Shown one piece after another: positions 1 to 6,533 of a stretch of DNA of 11,338 nucleotides (within the stretch, counting starts at the first letter, position 1; each line of letters starts with the position of its first letter). The notes under the pieces are model-generated. The model searched no databases and was not told where the DNA came from. It was given only the letters and a program-made list of their open reading frames with translations. The translations under genes were made by a program, and so were the position numbers. Origin of the DNA: Candidatus Sulfotelmatobacter sp. (GTDB lineage Bacteria > Acidobacteriota > Terriglobia > Terriglobales > Acidobacteriaceae); assembly GCA_030037515.1 (NCBI GenBank), contig JASHRE010000694.1:1-11338 (forward strand), written 5' to 3'.

Positions 1-1346
1 GCGTGAATCGTCCACATCAAATCCCCGACCGTAGCTTCGAGTTCCATCGCCGCGACGGCTTCGGCAATTAGTTCCGTCGCTTGCGGACCGATGATATGGA
101 CGCCGAGGATCTCGCCGTAATCCGCGTCCGATACAATTTTGATGAAGCCGTCGTGCTGGCCGACGATCGACGCGCGCGAATTTGCCGTGAAAGGAAACTT
201 GCCGATCTTCAGGTTGTAGCCGGCTTCGCGGGCTTGCGTTTCGGTGAGACCGACGCTGCCGATTTCGGGATGGCAGTACGTAGCTCCAGGGATGCGTTCG
301 CGGTTCACCGGCTTGCCTGGCTTCCCGGCGATTTTCGCGACCGCGACGAGCCCTTCCATCGCTCCCACATGCGCGAGTTGCGGCGTGCCGAGCACAATGT
401 CTCCGACAGCATAAACGCCGGGTTCGGCAGTCTGCATCCAGGAATCAGTCTGAATGAATTCGCGTTCCGGCTTGATTTTGGTTCTTTCAAGGCCGATGTC
501 TTGCGTGCGCGGCTTGCGGCCGACGGCGATCAAGATTTTCTCCGCTTCGATTTTCTGATGTTTGCCGTCGATGCTTATCGTCACAGAGATTCCTGATTTC
601 AATTCCTCGACTTTCTCGACCCGCGCACCAGTGTGGAAATTGATTCCTCGTTTGCGATAGACGCGGGCAAGTTCTTTCGAGATTTCTTCATCTTCCAGTG
701 GAACGAGTCGAGGCAGCATCTCGATAATCGTCACTTCACAGTCGAACGATCGATAGATCGAGGCGAATTCGACTCCGACCGCGCCGGCTCCGACGATGAC
801 GAGTGATTTCGGAATTTCTTTCAAGCTCAGGATTTCGATATTTGTGAGAATGCGGTCGCTGATTTCGAGTCCGGGCAACATGCGCGCTTCCGAGCCGGTC
901 GCGAGAATTATGCTTTTCGCCTGAATCTGATCAGTCTTGCCGTCGTTGATAACCTCGACAGCATGCACGCCGTTTTTCGCTGCGCCCGTGAGACGGGCGT
1001 ATCCCTTGATGGTGTGGACTTTGTTTTGCCTCATCAAAAACTCGAGGCCCTTGGCATGCTTGGCCACGATTTTCGATTTTCGATCATGGATGGCGGCCCA
1101 ATTCAACTTGCGGGCGTCGACGCCTTCGATGCCGAATTCTTTGGCGTCTTTGAGGTGATCCCAAAGTTCAGCGTTGAACAACAGTGCTTTGGTGGGGATA
1201 CAGCCGACATGCAGGCACGTCCCGCCGAGAAATCCGTCTTTTTCAATCAGCGCGGTCTTGAGGCCATATTGGCCGGAGCGGATCGCGGCGCTGTAGCCGG
1301 CTGGTCCGCTGCCGATTACGGCTATGTCGTAAATTGCGTCGGACAA
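1..1346 (-). CDS. lpdA: Dihydrolipoyl dehydrogenase (E3), C-terminus cut by window edge
   Basis: Flavoprotein that reoxidises the dihydrolipoyl groups of 2-oxoacid dehydrogenase complexes (or the glycine cleavage system) with NAD+. The visible 448 residues show the FAD-binding GSGPAG (residues 12-17), the redox-active disulfide C44-LHVG-C49 inside a GGTCLHVGCIPTKALL-type stretch, the NAD-binding GAGAVG (186-191) and the second FAD motif GVYAVGD (310-316), then the start of the dimerisation domain. The frame is still open at base 1, ending in ...MWTIH; family members go on with a catalytic His-Glu segment and about 25-30 more residues, which lie outside the window. Start: TTG at 1346, with AAGGAAG six bases upstream; I see no in-frame ATG nearby. 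It lies 135 bases downstream of rpsA on the same strand. The CLHVGC motif favours E3 over mercuric or glutathione reductase; a soluble transhydrogenase is less likely. Confidence 0.93.
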   Translation of the reverse strand, partial: MSDAIYDIAVIGSGPAGYSAAIRSGQYGLKTALIEKDGFLGGTCLHVGCIPTKALLFNAELWDHLKDAKEFGIEGVDARKLNWAAIHDRKSKIVAKHAKGLEFLMRQNKVHTIKGYARLTGAAKNGVHAVEVINDGKTDQIQAKSIILATGSEARMLPGLEISDRILTNIEILSLKEIPKSLVIVGAGAVGVEFASIYRSFDCEVTIIEMLPRLVPLEDEEISKELARVYRKRGINFHTGARVEKVEELKSGISVTISIDGKHQKIEAEKILIAVGRKPRTQDIGLERTKIKPEREFIQTDSWMQTAEPGVYAVGDIVLGTPQLAHVGAMEGLVAVAKIAGKPGKPVNRERIPGATYCHPEIGSVGLTETQAREAGYNLKIGKFPFTANSRASIVGQHDGFIKIVSDADYGEILGVHIIGPQATELIAEAVAAMELEATVGDLMWTIH

Positions 1347-1481
1347 GGGAATCTTCCTTAGTGAGAGATGAGCCAAGGCAAACTAAGGATTCTAGAACAG
1401 AGGACGGCCAGAAGGCATTCAGCACCCAGCCCTTGGCGCCGGCACCGGTTGACTCTCCGCCGAATGCCGAGCGCTGATCGG
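1347..1481. other. rpsA-lpdA spacer
   Basis: This 135-base gap between two minus-strand genes holds the lpdA Shine-Dalgarno (AAGGAAG, read on the minus strand, 1353-1359) and two copies of a 7-base tandem unit at 1416-1429 (CATTCAG CACCCAG on plus; CTGNNTG on minus). A weak 5-bp hairpin (GCCGA 1466-1470 / TCGGC 1478-1482) overlaps the rpsA stop codon and has no T-run, so it is not a convincing terminator. I cannot tell from the sequence whether lpdA has its own promoter here. Confidence 0.5.
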
Positions 1482-3314
1482 CTAATTCCCCTCGTTGCTG
1501 GCGCGTTTCCAGGAGATCAGTTCGCCGATGGTGGAACTGGTGCTCGAAACGGGCTGCTTGTAGGCTTCGACTTCGGAGCGAGAAGCTTCTTCTCCGACCG
1601 CGCGAATGCTCAGTCCGACTTTCTTTTCTTCCGGACTCATCTTGATGATCTTGAAATCGTGCTCCACGCCGGGTTCAAGGTGAACCGGCTGGCCGTTTTC
1701 GTCGACAGCCTCGGACTTGTGGCAGAGGCCTTCCACGCCGTCAGCAATTTCGACGAACGCGCCGAACGCGGCAACCCGCAGGACTTTGCCGTGGACGACG
1801 TCGCCGACATGATGCGAGGCGAAGAAAGATTCCCAGACGTCGGGTTGCAACTGCTTTACGCCCAGCGACAGACGCCTCTTTTCCGGCTCGATCGCGAGAA
1901 CAATCGCCTTCACGCGATCGCCTTTCTTCAGCACTTCTGAAGGATGTTTCACGCGCTTGGTCCAGCTCAAATTGCTGACGTGGACGAGGCCGTCGATGCC
2001 ATCTTCGATTTCGATGAACGCGCCGAAATCGGTGAGATTGCGCACGCGCCCCTCCACCGTCATGCCCACGGGAAATCTTTCATGCAAGGAATCCCACGGA
2101 TTTGCGGCAAGCTGGCGCATACCCAGCGAGATGCGGCGTTCCGCTGGATTTACATTGAGCACGACGCACTCGACCTGATCGCCTACGTTAACCAGCTTCG
2201 AGGGATGCTTCATCCGCTTCGACCAAGTCATTTCGCTGACGTGGACGAGACCTTCGATGCCTTGCTCGAGTTCCACGAAAGCTCCGTAATCGGTCACGCT
2301 GATCACGCGTCCGGAAACGTGCGCGCCCACGGGATAGCGAGCCTCGGCGTCGAGCCAGGGATCGGGCGTGAGCTGTTTGAAGCCGAGCGAAACCCGCTGT
2401 TTTTCCTTGTCGTACTTGAGAACTTTGACTTGAATCTGGTCGCCGACATTGACCAGGTCTTTGGGATGAGTCAGGCGTCCCCACGACATGTCGGTGATGT
2501 GTAGCAGCCCATCAAGGCCACCGAGATCGACGAACGCGCCGTACTCGGTCAGGTTCTTGACCACTCCCGTCAGGACTGCGTCTTCCTCGAGGTGCTCGAG
2601 CGTCTTGGAGCGTTTTTCCTGCTGCTCACTTTCGAGCAATTCTTTGCGCGAGACCACAACGTTGCCGCGTTTCTTGTTGAGCTTGATGATGGCAACTTCG
2701 AGCATCTGTCCCTTCATGCCATCGAGATTGCGAACAGGACGGAGATCGACCTGAGATCCGGGCAGGAAGGCATGCGCGCCGAGAATGTCGACCGTCAATC
2801 CACCTTTGATGCGGTCGAGGACTACGGCCTTGATCGGCTTCTTGTCGTGGTGCGCTTTTTCAATCTCTTCCCAAGCGTGTATGCGTTGCGCTTTCTGGTG
2901 CGAGAGGTTGATGTAGCCTTCCTCGGTTTCACCCTTCTCGCGCATGACATCGATTTCATCGCCGGACTTGAATTTCGGCTGGCCTGTGTGATCGAGCACT
3001 TCGGCGATCGGCAGCATGCCTTCCGACTTCGCACCCACATCAACGACTACATGCGTCGGCGTCAGCTTGAGCACCCTGCCGCGGATGACGCGATCCTCAC
3101 TGACGGCCTCTTCGGCCTCGGTGGTGTAGGTCTCCAGGGCTGCAGCAAAGTCCTCAGCAGGAGCGGGCTTTTCCTCCGCCGTGGGCGAGGAGTGGTGCTC
3201 CTCAGTTGAAGGAGCCGAATGTTGCTCCTGCTCAGCGGATAGTTCGGTTTGCGTAGCAACGCTTGAATTGGAATCGTTGGTGGTGGTTTCGTCGAAGGTG
3301 GTTTCGTCGAGCAA
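1482..3314 (-). CDS. rpsA: 30S ribosomal protein S1, six S1 domains with acidic N-terminal extension
   Basis: RNA-binding protein of the small ribosomal subunit that helps mRNA dock on the 30S particle. Of 610 residues, six S1 (OB-fold) repeats are visible at about 74-143, 158-228, 245-315, 331-402, 417-488 and 503-573. Repeats 3-6 carry the GAFV(D/E)(L/I) and GL(L/V)H(I/V)S signatures; repeats 1-2 are more divergent, as is usual for the ribosome-binding end of S1. Residues 1-72 form a low-complexity extension rich in Glu, Thr and Ser, and the last ~35 residues are a Ser-rich tail. At 610 residues it is longer than the roughly 557 of E. coli S1, largely because of the N-terminal extension. 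Start: TTG at 3314 with GAGAGG six bases upstream; the nearby ATG at 3333 is out of frame. A strong promoter and long leader lie upstream. Confidence 0.95.
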   Translation of the reverse strand: MLDETTFDETTTNDSNSSVATQTELSAEQEQHSAPSTEEHHSSPTAEEKPAPAEDFAAALETYTTEAEEAVSEDRVIRGRVLKLTPTHVVVDVGAKSEGMLPIAEVLDHTGQPKFKSGDEIDVMREKGETEEGYINLSHQKAQRIHAWEEIEKAHHDKKPIKAVVLDRIKGGLTVDILGAHAFLPGSQVDLRPVRNLDGMKGQMLEVAIIKLNKKRGNVVVSRKELLESEQQEKRSKTLEHLEEDAVLTGVVKNLTEYGAFVDLGGLDGLLHITDMSWGRLTHPKDLVNVGDQIQVKVLKYDKEKQRVSLGFKQLTPDPWLDAEARYPVGAHVSGRVISVTDYGAFVELEQGIEGLVHVSEMTWSKRMKHPSKLVNVGDQVECVVLNVNPAERRISLGMRQLAANPWDSLHERFPVGMTVEGRVRNLTDFGAFIEIEDGIDGLVHVSNLSWTKRVKHPSEVLKKGDRVKAIVLAIEPEKRRLSLGVKQLQPDVWESFFASHHVGDVVHGKVLRVAAFGAFVEIADGVEGLCHKSEAVDENGQPVHLEPGVEHDFKIIKMSPEEKKVGLSIRAVGEEASRSEVEAYKQPVSSTSSTIGELISWKRASNEGN

Positions 3315-3320
3315 GGTTTG

Positions 3321-3327
3321 CCTCTCT
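3321..3327 (-). promoter_or_regulatory. rpsA ribosome binding site
   Basis: On the minus strand AGAGAGG lies six bases before the TTG at 3314. This decides the TTG start over the out-of-frame ATG at 3333. Confidence 0.7.
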
Positions 3328-3384
3328 GATCATGGATGCGGGGCCTGTGCTGCGGACTGCTGGAGGAGCCGTTTGGTTGTAGTG

Positions 3385-3450
3385 GGCTCACCCTGGCGAG
3401 TGAACCTAGACAATCCCAGCTGTCGGACGTTTTACAGAAAACCCGCGTCC
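3385..3450 (-). promoter_or_regulatory. Two hairpins in the rpsA leader RNA
   Basis: In the predicted leader (about 3460 to 3315) there are two inverted repeats. The first (3425-3450) pairs GGAC+GTTTT with AAAAC+GTCC around a 4-base loop, with a 4-base bulge: 9 bp in all. The second (3385-3406) pairs GGCTCAC with GTGAACC, a 7-bp stem on the minus-strand RNA if one G-U pair is allowed, with an 8-base loop. S1 synthesis is known to be autoregulated through its mRNA leader in E. coli; a similar role here is inference. Confidence 0.4.
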
Positions 3451-3466
3451 AATGGGAACTTTCTCG

Positions 3467-3496
3467 ACTATAACAACCACGCGCGAATAGTGTCAA
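3467..3496 (-). promoter_or_regulatory. rpsA promoter, sigma70-type
   Basis: On the minus strand a perfect -35 TTGACA (3496-3491) and a -10 TATAGT (3472-3467, five of six consensus bases) are separated by 18 bases. The start of transcription is expected near 3460, giving a leader of about 145 nt before the rpsA TTG. This is the best promoter match I found in the window and fits a highly expressed ribosomal gene. Confidence 0.75.
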
Positions 3497-3540
3497 ACGC
3501 AAAACTTGCGCGTGTTAACGCAACGTTTCAATGCTCAAGG

Positions 3541-3568
3541 CAATCAGCGTTCAGCAGGCAGCACCCAG
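3541..3568 (-). repeat. Heptanucleotide tandem repeat, four copies
   Basis: Four consecutive 7-base units ending in CAG on the plus strand: CAATCAG, CGTTCAG, CAGGCAG, CACCCAG. On the minus strand the unit reads CTGNNYG. The period is exact although the two middle bases vary. The same unit occurs at 1416-1429 (two copies, same orientation) and at 3774-3801 (opposite orientation). Confidence 0.6.
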
Positions 3569-3592
3569 GCCTGTATGACCCAAGCTTGCGGT

Positions 3593-3631
3593 AAAAATCA
3601 GCGCCTCAAGGCGCTGCTATTGGCGTTTTTT
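3593..3631. terminator. Terminator-like hairpin with runs on both sides
   Basis: A perfect 7-bp stem CAGCGCC / GGCGCTG (3599-3605 and 3610-3616) with a TCAA loop. On the minus strand the stem is followed after one base by TTTTT (3597-3593), the classic rho-independent layout. On the plus strand a run of six T lies at 3626-3631, nine bases after the stem, so plus-strand termination is less well supported. No annotated gene reads into it: rpsA starts further left on the minus strand and hit starts further right on the plus strand. Confidence 0.55.
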
Positions 3632-3715
3632 CCGCACGCGCGAGTGCGTCCCCTGATACGAATCGCCGGCGCAGCACAAGCCTGGTGCATAGCTCAGCAC
3701 TTCTCCCGGGCGCTA

Positions 3716-3741
3716 TCATTGCAAGCGAAGCGAGGAATCTG
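3716..3741 (+). repeat. REP-like dispersed element, copy 1
   Basis: A 26-base segment that begins TCATTGC and ends GCGAAGCGAGGAATCTG. It matches the reverse complement of 4389-4414 at 18 of 26 positions, with a shared GCGA core and CTG end. Sequences of the form TCATNCNGAGCGNAGCGANGNATCTG are, from general knowledge, common dispersed intergenic repeats in several phyla including Acidobacteriota. Confidence 0.5.
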
Positions 3742-3773
3742 AATTTCGCTGGCCGCCGCTGAGAAGTCGACCG

Positions 3774-3801
3774 GCTGAATGCTGACTGCTGAGTGCTGAT
3801 C
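3774..3801 (+). repeat. Heptanucleotide tandem repeat GCTGANT, four copies
   Basis: Four contiguous units GCTGAAT, GCTGACT, GCTGAGT, GCTGATC, followed by a degenerate TGCTACC. The array stops 17 bases before the hit start codon and abuts the putative hit -10 element. It is the best-conserved heptad array of the three in the window. Confidence 0.7.
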
Positions 3802-3810
3802 TGCTACCCT
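3802..3810 (+). promoter_or_regulatory. Possible extended -10 of hit
   Basis: TGC followed by TACCCT (3805-3810) fits an extended -10 (TGN plus TANNNT). It ends eight bases before the hit ATG, which has no visible Shine-Dalgarno, so transcription could start at or next to the start codon. No convincing -35 is seen because the heptad array occupies that position. Weak match, tentative. Confidence 0.3.
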
Positions 3811-3818
3811 GCCCTGCT

Positions 3819-4310
3819 ATGGATTATCTCTGGACGCCGTGGCGTTACGCCTACGTCTCGGGTACGGAAAAGACCATGGGATGCGTATTCTGCGACGCGG
3901 TGAAAGAGAAAGACGATGCCAAAGCGCGGATCGTTTATCGCGGAAAGAATTGCTTTGTGATTTTGAATGCGTTTCCGTATACCCCCGGGCATGTGATGAT
4001 CGTGCCCTACGCGCACTTGGATGAATTGCAGAGGTTGCCAAGCGATGCCGCGAACGAAATGATGGCTCTTTCGCAGCGGATGGAGACCGTGCTGCGCGAA
4101 CTGTACCACCCGGATGGAATCAATCTAGGAATGAATATTGGCAAAGCGGCGGGCGCAGGAATCGCTGGACACATTCACATGCACGTGCTCCCGCGCTGGG
4201 TCGCCGATGCGAATTTTGTTTCGGTGGTCTGCGAAACGCGCATTCTGCCGGAGACGCTGGATGTGACGTGGGAGAGGATGCGGAAAGCCATGGCAACTGG
4301 AAAGCCCTGA
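3819..4310 (+). CDS. HIT-family nucleotide hydrolase/transferase (Ap4A-type)
   Basis: Small cytoplasmic enzyme of the histidine-triad superfamily, 163 residues. The triad H118-I-H120-M-H122-V is followed by LPRW; in this family the middle histidine attacks the alpha-phosphate of a nucleotide, forming a nucleotidyl-enzyme. Upstream are the conserved NAFPYTPGHVMIVPYAH block (50-66) and NLGMNIGKAAGAG (102-114). The N-terminus MDYLWTPWRYAYV and the C22-x2-C25 pair are typical of the bacterial subgroup often annotated as Ap4A hydrolase or phosphorylase; the cysteines may bind zinc. The true substrate cannot be read from the sequence. Start: ATG 3819 matches the family N-terminus, although no Shine-Dalgarno is visible. 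The gene stands alone between repeat-rich spacers and is convergent with ligA. Confidence 0.92.
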   Translation: MDYLWTPWRYAYVSGTEKTMGCVFCDAVKEKDDAKARIVYRGKNCFVILNAFPYTPGHVMIVPYAHLDELQRLPSDAANEMMALSQRMETVLRELYHPDGINLGMNIGKAAGAGIAGHIHMHVLPRWVADANFVSVVCETRILPETLDVTWERMRKAMATGKP

Positions 4311-4338
4311 TCCGACTTTCCCCCGATAGTCATCCAAA

Positions 4339-4355
4339 GCGGCGTTGTTTGCCGC
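4339..4355. terminator. Weak hairpin after hit
   Basis: GCGGC (4339-4343) and GCCGC (4351-4355) form a 5-bp GC stem with a 7-base loop, 28 bases after the hit stop codon. On the minus strand only TTT follows the stem, and on the plus strand AAA. It may act as a weak terminator or 3'-end protector for hit. Confidence 0.25.
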
Positions 4356-4387
4356 AAAGTGCCCATAATCAAGCACAGGGAACTATA

Positions 4388-4414
4388 CAGGTCCTTCGCT
4401 CCGTTCGGGATGAC
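4388..4414 (-). repeat. REP-like dispersed element, copy 2 (inverted)
   Basis: Read on the minus strand this starts TGTCATCCCGAACGGAGCG and ends AAGGACCTG. It matches the element at 3716-3741 at 18 of 26 positions, in the opposite orientation. Together the two copies bracket the hit gene. This TGTCATCC...GGACCTG form is, from general knowledge, a frequent intergenic repeat in acidobacterial sequence. Confidence 0.55.
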
Positions 4415-4429
4415 AGTGTCGGTATTGGC

Positions 4430-4485
4430 GCCGAGATCAGGAGTCCATCTCGGCTGTCGAGCTTCGCCCGACCGCACAGCCCGAG
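4430..4485. repeat. Foldable segment with competing inverted repeats
   Basis: GCCGAGAT (4430-4437) is perfectly complementary to ATCTCGGC (4447-4454), an 8-bp stem with a 9-base loop. The right arm can instead pair downstream: CTCG+GCTGT (4449-4457) with ACAGC+CGAG (4476-4480, 4482-4485), 9 bp with one bulged C. A third small hairpin, GTCG/CGAC (4456-4459, 4469-4472) with an inner GC/GC pair, fits mainly inside the second loop. No T-run follows on either strand. Confidence 0.45.
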
Positions 4486-4507
4486 ACGACTGTCCACCTG
4501 ATCCTGA

Positions 4508-6526
4508 TTAGCGCGCGAGCTTTTCCATTTCCCCTTCGTCGATTACCGCAACACCCAGTTCCTTCGCTTGATCAAGTTTGGAGCCCGCGTCGGCGCCAGC
4601 GACGACGTAGTCCGTTTTCTTGCTGACCGAGCCGGCGACTTTCCCGCCGGCATCTTCGAGCATCTGTTTCGCTTCGTCGCGCGTGTAATGCGCGAGCGTG
4701 CCCGTAAGGACGAACGTCTTTCCCGCCAGCTTCGTGCCGCGTTCCTTTTGCTGGCCCTTGAAGGCAAGTCCGGCCTTACCCAGGCGCTCGACCAGCTTGC
4801 GATTAGCCGGATTGCTAAAGAATTCGGCAATGCTTTCGGCGACCCGGGGGCCGACTTCGTTGACTTCTTCCAGCTGTTCCGCGCTCGCGTTGGCCAGTGC
4901 GTCCATCGATCCGAAATGTTCGGCGAGAAATTGCGCCGTGCGCTCGCCGACAAAACGAATGCCGAGGCCATAAACGACTCGCTCGAGCGGGAGCTTCTTC
5001 GAGTTCGCAATTTCGTCGAGAATATTCTGTGCCGACTTGTCGGCGAAGCGCTCCAGGCCAAGTAAATCTTTCTTGTTGAGGTCGTAGATGTCGGCGACGT
5101 TTTTGACCAGGCCGCGCTCAATGAGTTGATTGACGAGCGACTCGCCCATGCCGTCGATATTCATGACGCCGCGCGAAGCGAAATGCAGGACCGTCCCGAG
5201 CAGCTTGGCTGGGCAGTTGGCGTTGACGCAACGGTAATCCACTTCGCCTTCGGTGCGCACGACCCTCGTCGCGCATACGGGACATTTCTCCGGAATATCG
5301 ATCTCTTGTTTCCCGCGCGGATGAACTTTGTCTTCGACAACCTTCGCGACCTTCGGAATCACGTCGCCGCCGCGTTCGACCTGTACGTAGTCGCCGATCT
5401 TCGCTCCCAGCCGCTCAATTTCGTCGACATTGTGGAGCGTCGCATTGCGCACCGTTGTCCCGCCGATCGACACCGGCGCAAGCTCGGCCACGGGCGTCAG
5501 TTTCCCCGTGCGGCCAACCTGCCACCGAACGCCTTCGAGCTTCGTGATTCCGGCGCGGGCGGAATACTTATAGGCGATCGCCCATCGTGGAGCCTTGCCG
5601 GTGAATCCGAGTTCGTCCTGCAGCGCGGTGCGATCGACTTTCACCACAATGCCATCAATCTCGTAAGGCAGAGAATCGCGTTTCTCCTCCCACTGGTGGA
5701 TGAACTTCCACACTTCATCGATCGAATGAACCAGCTTGCGGTGCGGGTTGACTTTAAATCCGGCGGATTCAAGAGCCTCGAGCGTTTTCGAATGATGGTC
5801 GAAGTACGTGCGCCCATCCTGAAGCAGCATGTACGCAAAAAAGTCGAGCGGCCTCTGCGCCGTGATATTGGGATCAAGTTGGCGCACCGTGCCTGCGGTG
5901 AAGTTGCGCGGATTGGAAAAGGTGGGAAGCCCCTTGCTTTCGCGTTCTTCATTCAGCTTTTTGAAAGCGGCCGTGGGCATGAGCAGTTCGCCCCGGACTT
6001 CGAAATACGCTGGGATTCCGGTCTTTTTCAGCTTCTCTTTCGGCACAGACAGCGGAATGGAGCGCACGGTGCGCACGTTGAGGGTGACATCTTCGCCGGT
6101 CGTTCCGTCGCCGCGAGTTACTCCTCGGACCAGCTGGCCATCGTCGTAGCCGAGAGACAGGGACATGCCGTCGAGCTTCAACTCGCAGACATAATCGACG
6201 CCTTTGACGCCGGTCAATTCATGCACGCGCCGCTCCCAGGCGCTTAGCTCGTCTTGGTTGTAGGTGTTGTCTAGCGAGAGCATCGGCGAAGAGTGGCGCA
6301 CTTTAAAAAATCCTTCGCGCGGCTTGCCGCCCACACGCTGCGTCGGAGAATCGGGCGTGATCAGCGCGGGGTGCTCGCCCTCAAGCTGCTGCAGCTCCTG
6401 CACAAGCTTGTCGAATTCGAAGTCGCTGATCTGGGGACGATCGAGGACGTAATAGAGATACTCGTGATGGCGGATTTTCTCGCGCAGCGCTTCGATCTGT
6501 TTTTCGGCGTCTTTGTCGGCCGGCAT
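4508..6526 (-). CDS. ligA: NAD+-dependent DNA ligase
   Basis: Seals nicks in duplex DNA during replication and repair, using NAD+ to adenylate itself. The 672-residue protein has the full family layout: N-terminal Ia domain with HEYLYYVLDRP (about 21-31), adenylation domain with the AMP-accepting lysine in K117-L-D-G120 and the RGDGTTGEDVT block (138-148), OB fold around GGTTVRNATLHN (355-366), a four-cysteine zinc site (C415, C418, C433, C438), helix-hairpin-helix region (about 446-575) and a C-terminal BRCT domain (about 598-672, GKTFVLTGTL). All key residues are present. Start: ATG at 6526, because MPADKDAEKQIEALR fits the family N-terminus. The frame also reaches a TTG at 6604, but that would add 26 unusual residues overlapping the divergent acetyltransferase start. 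Confidence 0.97.
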   Translation of the reverse strand: MPADKDAEKQIEALREKIRHHEYLYYVLDRPQISDFEFDKLVQELQQLEGEHPALITPDSPTQRVGGKPREGFFKVRHSSPMLSLDNTYNQDELSAWERRVHELTGVKGVDYVCELKLDGMSLSLGYDDGQLVRGVTRGDGTTGEDVTLNVRTVRSIPLSVPKEKLKKTGIPAYFEVRGELLMPTAAFKKLNEERESKGLPTFSNPRNFTAGTVRQLDPNITAQRPLDFFAYMLLQDGRTYFDHHSKTLEALESAGFKVNPHRKLVHSIDEVWKFIHQWEEKRDSLPYEIDGIVVKVDRTALQDELGFTGKAPRWAIAYKYSARAGITKLEGVRWQVGRTGKLTPVAELAPVSIGGTTVRNATLHNVDEIERLGAKIGDYVQVERGGDVIPKVAKVVEDKVHPRGKQEIDIPEKCPVCATRVVRTEGEVDYRCVNANCPAKLLGTVLHFASRGVMNIDGMGESLVNQLIERGLVKNVADIYDLNKKDLLGLERFADKSAQNILDEIANSKKLPLERVVYGLGIRFVGERTAQFLAEHFGSMDALANASAEQLEEVNEVGPRVAESIAEFFSNPANRKLVERLGKAGLAFKGQQKERGTKLAGKTFVLTGTLAHYTRDEAKQMLEDAGGKVAGSVSKKTDYVVAGADAGSKLDQAKELGVAVIDEGEMEKLAR

Positions 6527-6533
6527 GGTGCAA

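Larger units (their letters stand above)
3315..3818. other. 504-base gene-free region between rpsA and hit
   Basis: This stretch separates the divergent rpsA and hit genes. Left to right it holds the rpsA leader and promoter (3315-3496), a heptad tandem repeat (3541-3568), a terminator-like hairpin flanked by an A-run and a T-run (3593-3631), a small inverted repeat CGCAC/GTGCG just after it, a REP-like element (3716-3741) and a second heptad array (3774-3801) that ends at the putative hit promoter. Open frames of 60-140 codons cross it on both strands, but none has a ribosome binding site or recognisable protein features, so I call no gene. Confidence 0.6.
4311..4507. other. Convergent spacer hit/ligA, repeat- and hairpin-rich
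   Basis: This 197-base gap between two gene ends holds a small hairpin GCGGC/GCCGC (4339-4355), a REP-like element (4388-4414) and a foldable segment (4430-4485). None has a clean T-run, so a standard intrinsic terminator for hit or ligA is not evident. The whole gap looks like dispersed repeat sequence, not coding DNA. Confidence 0.55.

Noticed and set aside
81..1361. Plus-strand open frames opposite lpdA
   Set aside because: The minus frame is continuous for 448 residues with all E3 motifs, so these are antisense shadows.
1944..3209. Plus-strand open frames of 186 and 205 codons opposite rpsA
   Set aside because: They are mirror frames of the repeated S1 domains; their apparent internal similarity comes from the S1 repeats on the other strand.
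3688..3725. tRNA-like wording (GCATAGCTCAG) in the rpsA-hit spacer
   Set aside because: No acceptor stem, anticodon stem or T-loop can be formed around it on either strand.
3506..3742. Open frame of 78 codons in the rpsA-hit spacer
   Set aside because: It runs through the heptad repeat, the terminator-like hairpin and the REP-like element, has a poor start and no ribosome binding site.
5126..6247. Long plus-strand open frame (373 codons) opposite ligA
   Set aside because: It is fully antisense to a complete, motif-rich ligA, has no ribosome binding site and its translation has no recognisable domain; it is a by-product of GC-rich codon use.
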